A stretch of DNA of 64,000 bases. Source: RHKX01 sp041393495. Its GTDB lineage: Bacteria; Actinomycetota; Thermoleophilia; Solirubrobacterales; 70-9. The notes under the pieces were generated by a model that was not told the DNA's origin, did no database searches, and worked only from the letters and a program-made list of their open reading frames with translations. A program made the translations under genes and the position numbers. The DNA lies in NCBI GenBank assembly GCA_041393495.1, contig JAWKKA010000015.1, positions 35,788-99,787 of the forward strand, read 5' to 3'. Shown piece after piece: positions 6,567 to 14,728 of this stretch (the first letter of the stretch is position 1; each line of letters starts with the position of its first letter).

Positions 6567-8138
6567 TCAGTCCCGCTTTCCGCGACCCCAGAGCAGCTTG
6601 AAGGCGCGGCCGAGCAGCTTCGTCCGCCGCGGCGAGTCGTACGGCAGCATGTGGACGTCCTTGCTCATCGGCGCGAACCGCGTCACGAGCAGCGTCTGCT
6701 GCTTGGTGAACTTGCGAATTCCGCCGGCGCCGTGGCGCGAGCCGACCCCCGAGGTCTTCCAGCCACCCATCGGCACCTCGAGGGCGACGTAGTTGAGCTG
6801 CGCGTCGTTGACGCAGACGACCCCGGCTTCGATCCGCCGCGCGATCTGCTCGCCGCGCTCGACGTCCTTGGTCCAGACCGAGGCCTGCAGGCCGTAGGGC
6901 GAGTCGTTGGCGAGCCGCACCGCCTCGTCGACGTCGGCGACCTTCATCACCGGCAGCGTCGGCCCGAACGTCTCCTCCGTCATCGCCTCCATCGAGTGGT
7001 CGACGTCGAGCAGGAGCGTCGGTTCGAAGAAGTCGCCGGGACCGGCGCCGCGGTGGCCTCCGACGACCGCGCGGGCGCCGTGGGAGACCGCGTCGTTGAC
7101 CTGCTCCTCGACGAGGTCGGTCTGATCGGGCGAGGTCATCGCGCCGACGTCGACCTGGGCGGGCCCACCGGGGACGCCCTGGCGCAGCGCCCGCATCTTC
7201 TCGGTGACCCGGGCGACGAAGTCGTCGTAGACCGGCTCCTCGACGTAGACGCGCTCGACCGAGATGCAGGTCTGCCCACCGTTCTGCATCGAGTAGTGGA
7301 CGGCGGCGTTGGCGGCGCGCTCGAGGTTGGCGTCGCGAAGGACGATCATCGGGTCCTTGCCGCCGAGCTCCATCGCGGTCGGGGTCAGCGTCTCCGCCGC
7401 CCGCGCCATCACCTTCTTGCCGACCTCGGTCGAGCCGGTGAACATCACGAAGTCGACCGCGTCGATCAGCGCGTTGCCGATCGAGCTGCCCTCGCCGACC
7501 GCGACCCCGAAGACGTCCTCGGGAAGCCCGCACTCGCGCAGGCCCTCGGCCATCAGCATCGAGGTCATCGGCGTCAGCGTCGCCGGCTTGAGGATGACCG
7601 CGTTGCCGGCGGCGAGCGCCGGGATGCAATCCCCGAACGAGTTCGTCAACGGGTAGTTCCACGGCCCGATCACGCCGACGACCCCGACCGGGGCATAGCG
7701 GACCATGAGCTTGCGGCCGAGCACGAATGGCGACGCCGACTTGATCCGCTCGTCGGCGAGGTACTCGGAGGCGTTCTTGGCCCAGAACCCGAACGCCGAC
7801 GCCGCGTAGGAGACCTCTGCGAGCTGCGCGTCCTCGTAGGTCTTGCCGTTCTCGGCGACGATCGTCGCGATGATCCGCTCGGCGTTGTCGAGGGTCCACT
7901 TCTGGGCGCGGCGGAGGATCCGGGCGCGCTCGGCGAAGCCGGCGGCCTCCCAGGCGGGCTGTGCCCGGCGCGCCCGCTCGACCAGCGCGGTCACCTCGTC
8001 GGGGCCGATCGCCGGGACGGTGCCGATCAGCTTCCCGGTCGCGGGGTTGTGGACCTCGATGCTCCGGCCGGAGCCCGCGCCGGACTTCCCGTTCGTGGAC
8101 GCTTCTGCTTCGGCCGTGGCGGTGGGCTCCACTGTCAT
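6567..8138 (-). CDS. NAD(P)-dependent aldehyde dehydrogenase
   Basis: A 523-residue ALDH-superfamily enzyme that oxidises an aldehyde to its acid. The N-terminal 30 residues are low-complexity. Then come GVIGPWNYPLTNSFG (with the oxyanion Asn), FTGSTEVGKKV (cofactor loop), MELGGKDPMIVL (general-base Glu), NGGQTCISVERVYV (nucleophile Cys) and EETFGPTLPVM. The sequence resembles the succinate-semialdehyde and fatty-aldehyde dehydrogenase group. The C-terminal 40 residues form a basic tail. It is the first gene of a minus-strand operon with the cupin and lipoprotein. The substrate is unproven. Confidence 0.92.
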   Translation of the reverse strand: MTVEPTATAEAEASTNGKSGAGSGRSIEVHNPATGKLIGTVPAIGPDEVTALVERARRAQPAWEAAGFAERARILRRAQKWTLDNAERIIATIVAENGKTYEDAQLAEVSYAASAFGFWAKNASEYLADERIKSASPFVLGRKLMVRYAPVGVVGVIGPWNYPLTNSFGDCIPALAAGNAVILKPATLTPMTSMLMAEGLRECGLPEDVFGVAVGEGSSIGNALIDAVDFVMFTGSTEVGKKVMARAAETLTPTAMELGGKDPMIVLRDANLERAANAAVHYSMQNGGQTCISVERVYVEEPVYDDFVARVTEKMRALRQGVPGGPAQVDVGAMTSPDQTDLVEEQVNDAVSHGARAVVGGHRGAGPGDFFEPTLLLDVDHSMEAMTEETFGPTLPVMKVADVDEAVRLANDSPYGLQASVWTKDVERGEQIARRIEAGVVCVNDAQLNYVALEVPMGGWKTSGVGSRHGAGGIRKFTKQQTLLVTRFAPMSKDVHMLPYDSPRRTKLLGRAFKLLWGRGKRD

Positions 8139-8245
8139 CTCCTCGTTCGCTGCTCGGGAATCGCTCTGCGGAGACGTTAGCGCGATGGATCGCTCGGGCG
8201 GACTGCCGCCGACCCGGTCCGGCCTGCTCGCGTACGCTGCCGCCG

Positions 8246-9079
8246 ATGGCGACCAGGGATCCAGCAGGCAGGGCGTCGCGGGAGCTAGCGGATGGTGAGC
8301 TGCTGCTCGACTACCCGGCCGCGGCGGTCGCGCGGCTGACGCTCAACAACCCCGACAAGCGCAACCCGCTCACCCATGCCGTCCTCGACGCGATCGCCGA
8401 GACGCTGCCGCGGCTCGACCACGGGATCGACGTCCGCTGCGTGCTCGTGACCGGCGCCGGCAAGGCGTTCTCGGCCGGCTACGACATCGGCGCGATCCCC
8501 GAGGAGACCTTCGAGCGCGACGCCGAGGCGCTCGTCGCCCACCCGTTCACGGCGGCGATGGACGCGATCAGCGCCCATCCCTATCCGGTGATCGCGGCGA
8601 TCAACGGCCACTGCCTCGGCGGCGGCCTCGAGCTGGCGGTCCGCTGCGACCTCCGCGTCTGCGCGGCCGAGGCGAAGCTCGGGATGCCGCCCGCGAAGCT
8701 CGGCCTGATCTACGGCCACACCGGCCTCGAGCGGTTCATCGACGCCGTCGGCGTGCCGCGCACCAAGGAGCTCTTCCTCACCGGCCGCCTCCTCGACGGC
8801 GAGCGGGCCGAACGGATCGGCCTCGTCCACGAGGTCTGCCCGGCCGCCGAGGTCGGGGCGCGGGCGCTCGGGCTCGCGTCGCTGATCGCCGCGAATGCGC
8901 CGCTTTCGGTGCGCGGCAACAAGCGCGCGATCGAGACGCTCTCGCAGTTCCCGCGGCTCAGCCCGAAGCAGGTCGAGGAACTGGTCGCCCTGCGCGAGTC
9001 CTGCTTCGCCTCGGCGGACTTCCGCGAGGGCATCCGCGCCTTCGCGGAGAAGCGGCCCCCGCGGTGGCAGGGGCGCTGA
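8246..9079 (+). CDS. Enoyl-CoA hydratase/isomerase family protein
   Basis: A 277-residue crotonase-fold protein. The CoA-binding and oxyanion-hole segments are AFSAGYDIGAIPEE and INGHCLGGGLELAVRCDLRV, followed by KLGMPPAKLGLIYG. Position two of the usual catalytic Glu pair is replaced here (LIYGHTGLERF), so hydratase chemistry is not assured; isomerase or thioesterase-like activity is possible. ATG 8246 is chosen by similarity. It is divergent from the aldehyde dehydrogenase, with 107 bases between them. Its last 16 bases overlap the glycosylase gene, suggesting cotranscription. Confidence 0.86.
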   Translation: MATRDPAGRASRELADGELLLDYPAAAVARLTLNNPDKRNPLTHAVLDAIAETLPRLDHGIDVRCVLVTGAGKAFSAGYDIGAIPEETFERDAEALVAHPFTAAMDAISAHPYPVIAAINGHCLGGGLELAVRCDLRVCAAEAKLGMPPAKLGLIYGHTGLERFIDAVGVPRTKELFLTGRLLDGERAERIGLVHEVCPAAEVGARALGLASLIAANAPLSVRGNKRAIETLSQFPRLSPKQVEELVALRESCFASADFREGIRAFAEKRPPRWQGR

Positions 9080-9699
9080 GGGTGGCCGACGCGCACGAGG
9101 AGCTCGCCGCGCTCGATCCGCAGCTCGCGCGGGTGATCGAGGCCACCGACCCGGAGGAGGTCCTCGGCCGGGTCGTCGAGCGCGACCGCGACCGGTTCGT
9201 TGCCCTCTGCCGGATCATCGTCGGCCAGCAGGTCTCGACGGCGGCGGCGCGGACCATCTGGGGGCGGGTCGAGGAGGCGTTCGACGGGCCGCCGACTCCG
9301 GAGCAGCTCGTCGCTCCGGACGCCGAGGAGCGGCTGCGGGCCTGCGGGCTGAGCGGACGCAAGGCCTCCTACGCGATCGGCATCGCCGAGGCGGTCGTCG
9401 CCGAGGAGCTGCTCCTCGATGCGTTCGACGCGATGAGCGACGAGGAGGTCATCGACGCGGTCATGGCGATGCGCGGGCTCGGGCGCTGGAGCGCCGAGAT
9501 GTTCCTGATCTTCGACCTCGAACGCCCCGACGTCTTCAGCGGCGGCGACCTCGGCCTGCGCCGCGGCCTGCAGATCGCCTACGACCTCGACGAGATGCCG
9601 ACGCCCGAGGAGGCGGTCGCGATCGCCGAGCGCTGGAGCCCGCACCGCAGCCTCGCCTCCCTCTACCTCTGGGAGGCGGTGCACGCGAATCCCCGCTGA
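9064..9699 (+). CDS. DNA-3-methyladenine glycosylase II (AlkA-like)
   Basis: A 211-residue HhH-GPD glycosylase that excises alkylated bases in base-excision repair. The hairpin-helix-hairpin runs through AMRGLGRWSAEMFLIF. It is followed by DVFSGGDLGLRRG, which holds the catalytic Asp at the end of the GPD motif. The N-terminal domain found in E. coli AlkA is reduced to about 30 residues, as in many actinobacterial versions. Earlier there is LCRIIVGQQVSTAAARTIW, the family's usual Q-Q-S region. GTG 9064 overlaps the hydratase stop; a later GTG at 9082 is possible. Confidence 0.88.
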   Translation: MAGALRVADAHEELAALDPQLARVIEATDPEEVLGRVVERDRDRFVALCRIIVGQQVSTAAARTIWGRVEEAFDGPPTPEQLVAPDAEERLRACGLSGRKASYAIGIAEAVVAEELLLDAFDAMSDEEVIDAVMAMRGLGRWSAEMFLIFDLERPDVFSGGDLGLRRGLQIAYDLDEMPTPEEAVAIAERWSPHRSLASLYLWEAVHANPR

Positions 9700-9735
9700 C
9701 CCCGCCGCCGCGCCGCCCCGGGGGTGGGTCGCCCC

Positions 9736-9783
9736 GGGGGTGGGTAATCCTGCCCACGCTATGCGCGGCTGTGATGACCCAGG
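9736..9783 (+). repeat. 48-base intergenic repeat, family B copy 1
   Basis: This block begins GGGGGTGGGTAATCCTGCCC and ends GATGACCCAGG. The same 48 bases recur on the opposite strand at 53704-53751 with only a few changes in the middle. The ends pair imperfectly (GGGTAATC against GATGACCC), giving a hairpin. The 15-base string just before it is also duplicated (9715-9745). The copy sits between the convergent glycosylase and carboxylase genes. Confidence 0.65.
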
Positions 9784-9944
9784 TGGCGTGCGGGCGGGTG
9801 AGGACCGCGAATGCATGGTCGGCCTTCTCGAGACGGTTCCTTCCCGAAGGCGGGCCGGCGCCACATGCCTGGCCGCGACCCGGCCGGCCGCGACGGTTCG
9901 CCGGTCGACCGCGACGGACGCCGCCGTGAGCGCCGTCCCAGCGG

Positions 9945-12005
9945 TCAGATCGCGGGCTCGATGACCGCCAGCGGAGCGCCGGCGTCGACCTGGTCGCCGG
10001 CGGCGACGTACAGGGCGGCGACGGTGCCGGCGGCGGGGGCGAGGAGCTCATGCTCCATCTTCATCGCCTCGAGGACGGCGACGAGCGCGCCCTCCTCGAC
10101 GGCGGCGCCCGCGTCGACGGCGAGCTTGATGACCCGGCCGGGCATCGGGGCGACCAGCGCCCCCTCGGCTAGCGCGCCTTCGGCGCCGGAGAAGCGGGGC
10201 AGCTCGCGGAGGTCGAGCTGGCCGTCGGGGCCGTTGACGTGGTGGGCGTCGCCAGCGCGGCGGATGCGGTAGCGGCGGCGGACGCCGGCGACCTCGAGGT
10301 CGACGGCGTCGGGGGCCAGCGCGTGGATCTTCGGCCCTTCGAGCGTGGCCCCGCCGACGGTGATCTCGACGCCGCCGCGGCACAACGCGTAGGTGACCTC
10401 GACCACGGCGCCGCCGGGCTCGGCGCCGTCGCGGCGCCCCGCCTCGGCGCCCTCGACCTCGGCGCCGCCCGGCACCGCGAACGAGACGTGCTGGGGCGCG
10501 GAGAAGTTGTTGCGGAAGCCGGGCGGCGCGAAGCCGAGGACCGGGGCGTCGCGGCGCCGCTCGGCCATCGCCGCCAGCGCCGCCGCGGCGAGGTGGGCGG
10601 GCGCGGCGGCGGGATCGACGAGCGGCGCGGCGAGGCCGGGCTCGCGGTCGAGCAGGCCGGTGTCGGTGGCGCCGGCCCGGAACGCATCGGAGCGAAGCAG
10701 GCGGACGAGGAAGTCGCGGTTGGTGACGAGGCCGTCGAGCTCGGCGGCGGCGAGCGCGGCGGCGAGGCGGGCGGCGGCGACCTCGCGCTCGGGCGCCCAG
10801 GCGATCAGCTTCGCGAGCATCGGGTCGTAGTCGGGGCCGACGACGGTGCCGTCCTCGACACCGGAGTCGAGCCGGAGCGCCGCCCGGCCGCCGGCGGCCG
10901 GGACCGCGAACGGCGCGGCGCCGGCGATCGCGATCCGCTCGACGGTCCCGGTCTGCGGCAGAAAGCCCGCCGCGGCGTCCTCGGCGTAGAGGCGGACCTC
11001 GATCGCGTGGCCCTCGATCCGCGGCGCGCGGGCACGGTCCGACATTCGCTCGCCGGCGGCGATCCGGAGCTGCTCGGCGACGAGGTCGATGCCGAGGACC
11101 ATCTCGGTCGCCGGGTGCTCGACCTGCAGCCGCGTGTTCATCTCGAGGAAGAAGAACTCGCCGCTCGCGTCGAGCAGGAACTCGACGGTGCCGGCGCCGA
11201 CGTAGCCGACCGCCTCGGCGGCGGCGACCGCGGCGGCGCCGAGCCGCTCGCGGAGCACCTCGTCGACGGCGGTCGAAGGCGCCTCCTCGAGCACCTTCTG
11301 GTGGCGGCGCTGGACCGAGCACTCGCGCTCGCCGAGGCTGACGGTCGCGTCGGCGTCGGCGAGCACCTGGATCTCGATGTGGCGCGGGCGGTCGAGGTGC
11401 CGCTCGAGAAAGACGGTCGGATCGCCGAATGCGGCCTCGGCCTCGCGGCGGGCGGCGGCGACCGCGCCCTCGAGCTCCGCCGCGCCGGCGACCGGGCGCA
11501 TCCCCTTGCCGCCTCCCCCGGCCGAGGCCTTGACGAGCAGCGGGTAGCCGACCTGTTCCGCCGCCGCGGCGAGCTCGTCGCCGTCGCCGAGCGCCCGGCC
11601 GGGCACGACCGGCACCCCGGCCGCCGCCATCAGCTCGCGCGCCCGCACCTTCGAGCCCATCGCCGCGATCGCCGCCGGCGGCGGCCCGATCCAGACGAGG
11701 CCGGCGGCGCTGACGCGCTCGGCGAACGCGGCGTTCTCGGCGAGGAAGCCGTAGCCGGGATGGATCGCGTCGGCGCCGCTCCGCGCCGCCGCGTCGAGCA
11801 GCCGGTCGACGTCGAGATAGGTGTCGGCGGCGGCCGATCCGGCGAGCGGGACCGCCGCATCGGCCTCGGCGGCGAACGGCGCCGCCGCGTCGGGGGCGGA
11901 GTGGACGGCGACCGTCGCCAGCCCGCGGGCCCGGCAGGCCGCGAAGACCCGGCGGGCGATCTCGCCGCGGTTGGCGACGAGCACCTTGCTGAACGGATGG
12001 GCCAC
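9945..12005 (-). CDS. Acyl-CoA carboxylase alpha subunit (biotin carboxylase + biotinyl domain)
   Basis: A 686-residue protein with biotin carboxylase first and the biotinyl domain last. It begins VAHPFSKVLVANRGEIARRV, the biotin carboxylase N-terminus. GGGGKGMRPV is the ATP-grasp glycine loop, followed by FLEMNTRLQVEHPATEMVLG. At the C-terminus is AVLEAMKMEHELLAPAAG with the biotinylated Lys. This is the layout of acetyl/propionyl- or methylcrotonyl-CoA carboxylase alpha chains. GTG 12005 lies five bases after the beta-subunit stop, fixing the start and the operon. Acyl-CoA specificity depends on the beta subunit. Confidence 0.93.
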   Translation of the reverse strand: MAHPFSKVLVANRGEIARRVFAACRARGLATVAVHSAPDAAAPFAAEADAAVPLAGSAAADTYLDVDRLLDAAARSGADAIHPGYGFLAENAAFAERVSAAGLVWIGPPPAAIAAMGSKVRARELMAAAGVPVVPGRALGDGDELAAAAEQVGYPLLVKASAGGGGKGMRPVAGAAELEGAVAAARREAEAAFGDPTVFLERHLDRPRHIEIQVLADADATVSLGERECSVQRRHQKVLEEAPSTAVDEVLRERLGAAAVAAAEAVGYVGAGTVEFLLDASGEFFFLEMNTRLQVEHPATEMVLGIDLVAEQLRIAAGERMSDRARAPRIEGHAIEVRLYAEDAAAGFLPQTGTVERIAIAGAAPFAVPAAGGRAALRLDSGVEDGTVVGPDYDPMLAKLIAWAPEREVAAARLAAALAAAELDGLVTNRDFLVRLLRSDAFRAGATDTGLLDREPGLAAPLVDPAAAPAHLAAAALAAMAERRRDAPVLGFAPPGFRNNFSAPQHVSFAVPGGAEVEGAEAGRRDGAEPGGAVVEVTYALCRGGVEITVGGATLEGPKIHALAPDAVDLEVAGVRRRYRIRRAGDAHHVNGPDGQLDLRELPRFSGAEGALAEGALVAPMPGRVIKLAVDAGAAVEEGALVAVLEAMKMEHELLAPAAGTVAALYVAAGDQVDAGAPLAVIEPAI

Positions 12006-12010
12006 GGCCG

Positions 12011-13606
12011 CTACATCCTGAAGATCCCGAACCGCCCCGACCCCTCGCAAGCGGCGCTCATCGCCGCCGACAGCGCGATGCCGAGCACGGTCCGCGTGTC
12101 GCGCGGGTCGATCATCCCGTCGTCCCAGAGCTCGCCGCTGGCGACGAACGCGTCCGACTCGGCCTCGATCTGCTCTTCGACCGCCTTCGTGCCGGCGGCG
12201 AGCGCCTCTTCGTCGACCTCGATGCCACGCCGCTCGGCCCCGGCCCGCATGACGATCTCCATCACCCCGGCGAGCTGCTTCGGCCCCATCACCGCCGTCT
12301 TGTGGTTCGGCCAGCTGAAGATGAAGCGCGGCTCGAAGCTGCGCCCGCACATCCCGTAGTTGCCGGCGCCGTAGGAGCCGCCCATCATCAGCGTCAGCTT
12401 CGGAACGCCGGCGTTGGCGACCGCGTTGATCATCTTCGCGCCCGCCTTGACGATGCCGCGCTGCTCGTAGTCGGCGCCGACGATGTAGCCGGTCGTGTTC
12501 TGCATGAACAGAAGCGGCGTATCGACACGGTCGGCGAGCTGGATGAAGTGGGCGGCCTTCTCGGCGTCCTCGTTGAAGATCACGCCGTTGTTGGCGAGGA
12601 TCGCGATCGGCCAGCCGCAGAGCTCGGCCCAGCCGGTGACGAGCTGGGTCCCGTAGGCGGGCTTGAACTCGTCGAAGCGGGAGCCGTCGACGACGCGGGC
12701 GATCACCTCGCGGGCATCGAACGGGATCCGCAGGTCATGGGAGGCGATCCCGAGCAGCTCCTCGGGATCGTGGACGGGCTCGGCGCCGGCGCCGCGCGGC
12801 TCGGGGCCGTGCTTGCGCCAGTTCAGGTTGCGGACGATCTCGCGGCCGATCCGGGCCGCGTCGGCCTCGTCGGCGGCGATGAACTCGGAGACCCCGGAGA
12901 TGCGCGAGTGCATCTCGGCGCCGCCGAGCGCCTCCTCCTCGGCCTCCTCTCCGGTGGCCATCTTCACCAGCGGCGGGCCGCCGAGGAAGATCAGCCCCTG
13001 CTCGCGGACCATCACCGTGTAGTCGGACATCCCCGGCAGGTAGGCACCGCCGGCGGTCGAGTTGCCGGTGACCAGGGCGATCGTCGGGATCCCGGCCGCC
13101 GACTTGCGGGTCAGGTTGCGGAACGTGGCGCCGCCGGGGACGAAGATCTCCTTCTGCCGCGGCAGGTCGGCGCCGCCCGACTCGACGAAGGCGATCGAGG
13201 GCAGGCGGTTGTCGGCTGCGATTTCCTGGGCCCGCAGGCTCTTGCGCAGGGTGTAGGGGTTCGAGGTGCCGCCGCGGACGGTCGGGTCGGAGGCGCCGAC
13301 CATGCACTCGACCCCGGCGACGACGCCGATCCCGTTCACCTGCGAGGCGCCGACCTCGTACTCCGAGCCGTATGCGCAGAGGGTGCCGACCTCGAGAAAC
13401 GGCGAATCGCGGTCGAGGAGCAGCTCGATCCGCTCGCGCGGCAGCAGGCGCCCGCGGGCGTGGTGGCGCTCGATCCGCTTGTCGCCGCCGCCGAGCCGCG
13501 CCTTGGCCTGCTCCTCGTCGAGCTTCGCGAGCCGGTCGAGCATCTTCTCGCGGTTGGCCGCGTAGGCCTCCGAGCGCTTGTCTATGCGGGTTCCGAGGAC
13601 TGGCAA
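12011..13606 (-). CDS. Acyl-CoA carboxylase beta subunit (carboxyltransferase)
   Basis: A 531-residue carboxyltransferase that transfers CO2 from biotin to an acyl-CoA. Signatures are ARGRLLPRERIELLLD near the N-terminus, FVESGGADLPRQKEIF, VTGNSTAGGAYLPGMSDYTV (oxyanion loop), FLGGPPLVKMATGEEA, and in the second half MGGSYGAGNYGMCGR. The pattern is closest to methylcrotonyl/geranyl-CoA carboxylase beta chains, suggesting branched-chain or terpenoid catabolism, but that is inference. The only in-frame start is TTG 13606 with no Shine-Dalgarno sequence, because a stop lies six codons upstream. It is the first gene of the operon. Confidence 0.93.
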   Translation of the reverse strand: MPVLGTRIDKRSEAYAANREKMLDRLAKLDEEQAKARLGGGDKRIERHHARGRLLPRERIELLLDRDSPFLEVGTLCAYGSEYEVGASQVNGIGVVAGVECMVGASDPTVRGGTSNPYTLRKSLRAQEIAADNRLPSIAFVESGGADLPRQKEIFVPGGATFRNLTRKSAAGIPTIALVTGNSTAGGAYLPGMSDYTVMVREQGLIFLGGPPLVKMATGEEAEEEALGGAEMHSRISGVSEFIAADEADAARIGREIVRNLNWRKHGPEPRGAGAEPVHDPEELLGIASHDLRIPFDAREVIARVVDGSRFDEFKPAYGTQLVTGWAELCGWPIAILANNGVIFNEDAEKAAHFIQLADRVDTPLLFMQNTTGYIVGADYEQRGIVKAGAKMINAVANAGVPKLTLMMGGSYGAGNYGMCGRSFEPRFIFSWPNHKTAVMGPKQLAGVMEIVMRAGAERRGIEVDEEALAAGTKAVEEQIEAESDAFVASGELWDDGMIDPRDTRTVLGIALSAAMSAACEGSGRFGIFRM

Positions 13607-13614
13607 AGTAGGAA

Positions 13615-13635
13615 GTAGAACTTACTGCTTTCTAC
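13615..13635 (-). promoter_or_regulatory. Inverted repeat in the carboxylase operon leader
   Basis: GTAGAA (13615-13620) and TTCTAC (13630-13635) form a dyad with nine bases between the arms, beginning nine bases upstream of the TTG start. It lies in an unusually A/T-rich patch. Size and spacing suit a dimeric repressor such as a TetR-family regulator, but no regulator gene is adjacent. This is an inference from position and symmetry only. Confidence 0.4.
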
Positions 13636-13759
13636 TCGCACCCGGCCCGGCAGGCGGCCCGGTCGCAGCGCCGCGTGCCGGGCCTGCGGTGACCGGCGCC
13701 GGCGGCGGCGCTGACCCGGATCGGATCCTGCGACCCGGGCGCCCGCTACCGTCGCGATC

Positions 13760-14728
13760 GTGACGGAGGGCCCCGGCCAGGAGATCAACCGCTCGCCTCA
13801 CGCCGCCCGGGCGATCGTCCTCCGCCTGCTCGCCGCCGTGCTGATCATCGCCGTCGCCTTCGCGGTCGAGCGGCTCTGGCTCGACTCCGAGCCGCCCCGC
13901 CAGACGTTCGGGGCGAAGGTCCATGCGCTCGACATCGACAGCGAGCTCGTCGGGCGGACGCTGCCGGTCCGCGTCGTCGTCCCCCGTCGCGCCCCCAACC
14001 ACGACCGCGGGCTGCTCGTCTTCCTGCACGGCCGCGGCGAGGACGAGCGCAGCTACCTCGTCGGCCCGATGTTCGAGGCGCTCGCCGACCTCCGCGACCG
14101 GGCGCCCGTCGTCGCCTTCCCGTACGGCGGCCACACCTCCTACTGGCACGACCGGGAGACCGGCCAGTGGGCCTCCTTCGTCCTCGACGAGCTGATCCCG
14201 AGGCTGATCGGTCGCTTCGACATCGACCCGCGCAAGGTGGCGATCGGAGGCATCTCGATGGGCGGCTTCGGCGCCTACGACATCGCCCGGCTCGCGCCGG
14301 GCCGCTTCTGCGCGATCGGCGGTCACTCGCCGGCGATCTGGGAGAGCGCGTCCGAGACCGCCGACGGGGCCTTCGACGACGCCGCCGACTTCGACCGCAA
14401 CGACATCATCACCGCCGCGGAGACGATCCCGAGCCCCTACCGGGATACCCGCCTGTGGATCGACGCCGGCAGCGACGACCCGTTCCTGCCCGGCGACGAG
14501 GCGTTCGAGGACGCGCTGCGGGCGAGCGGGCTCGACCCGGTCGTCCGCGACGGCCCCGGCGGTCACGACTCCGACTACTGGAACGGCAACTGGCGCGAGT
14601 ACCTGGGCTTCTACGCGCGGGCGCTGCGCGACTGCGGCGATCGCCCCGGAGCGGGGACGGAGCGGGCGTCCGCGGAAGGGCGTGGCGGGGACGGCCGGCT
14701 CAGGGGCAGTCGCCCGCGCAATCCTTGA
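13760..14728 (+). CDS. Membrane-anchored or secreted alpha/beta-hydrolase (esterase)
   Basis: A 322-residue esterase. A hydrophobic segment (AIVLRLLAAVLIIAVAFAV, residues about 17-36) looks like a signal anchor, so the enzyme probably faces outward. The catalytic serine sits in GISMGGFGAYD, an oxyanion segment is FLHGRGEDERS, and the late GPGGHDSDYWNGN has the histidine as in esterase D-like enzymes. The substrate is unknown; feruloyl-esterase or acyltransferase-like activity is possible. It starts at GTG 13760, divergent from the carboxylase operon. Its last 29 bases overlap the 3' end of the convergent sulfatase gene. Confidence 0.85.
   Translation: MTEGPGQEINRSPHAARAIVLRLLAAVLIIAVAFAVERLWLDSEPPRQTFGAKVHALDIDSELVGRTLPVRVVVPRRAPNHDRGLLVFLHGRGEDERSYLVGPMFEALADLRDRAPVVAFPYGGHTSYWHDRETGQWASFVLDELIPRLIGRFDIDPRKVAIGGISMGGFGAYDIARLAPGRFCAIGGHSPAIWESASETADGAFDDAADFDRNDIITAAETIPSPYRDTRLWIDAGSDDPFLPGDEAFEDALRASGLDPVVRDGPGGHDSDYWNGNWREYLGFYARALRDCGDRPGAGTERASAEGRGGDGRLRGSRPRNP

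Noticed and set aside
9981..12350. Carboxylase alpha subunit extended to 12350
   Set aside because: The extra residues overlap the beta gene, and the biotin carboxylase N-terminus begins exactly at GTG 12005.
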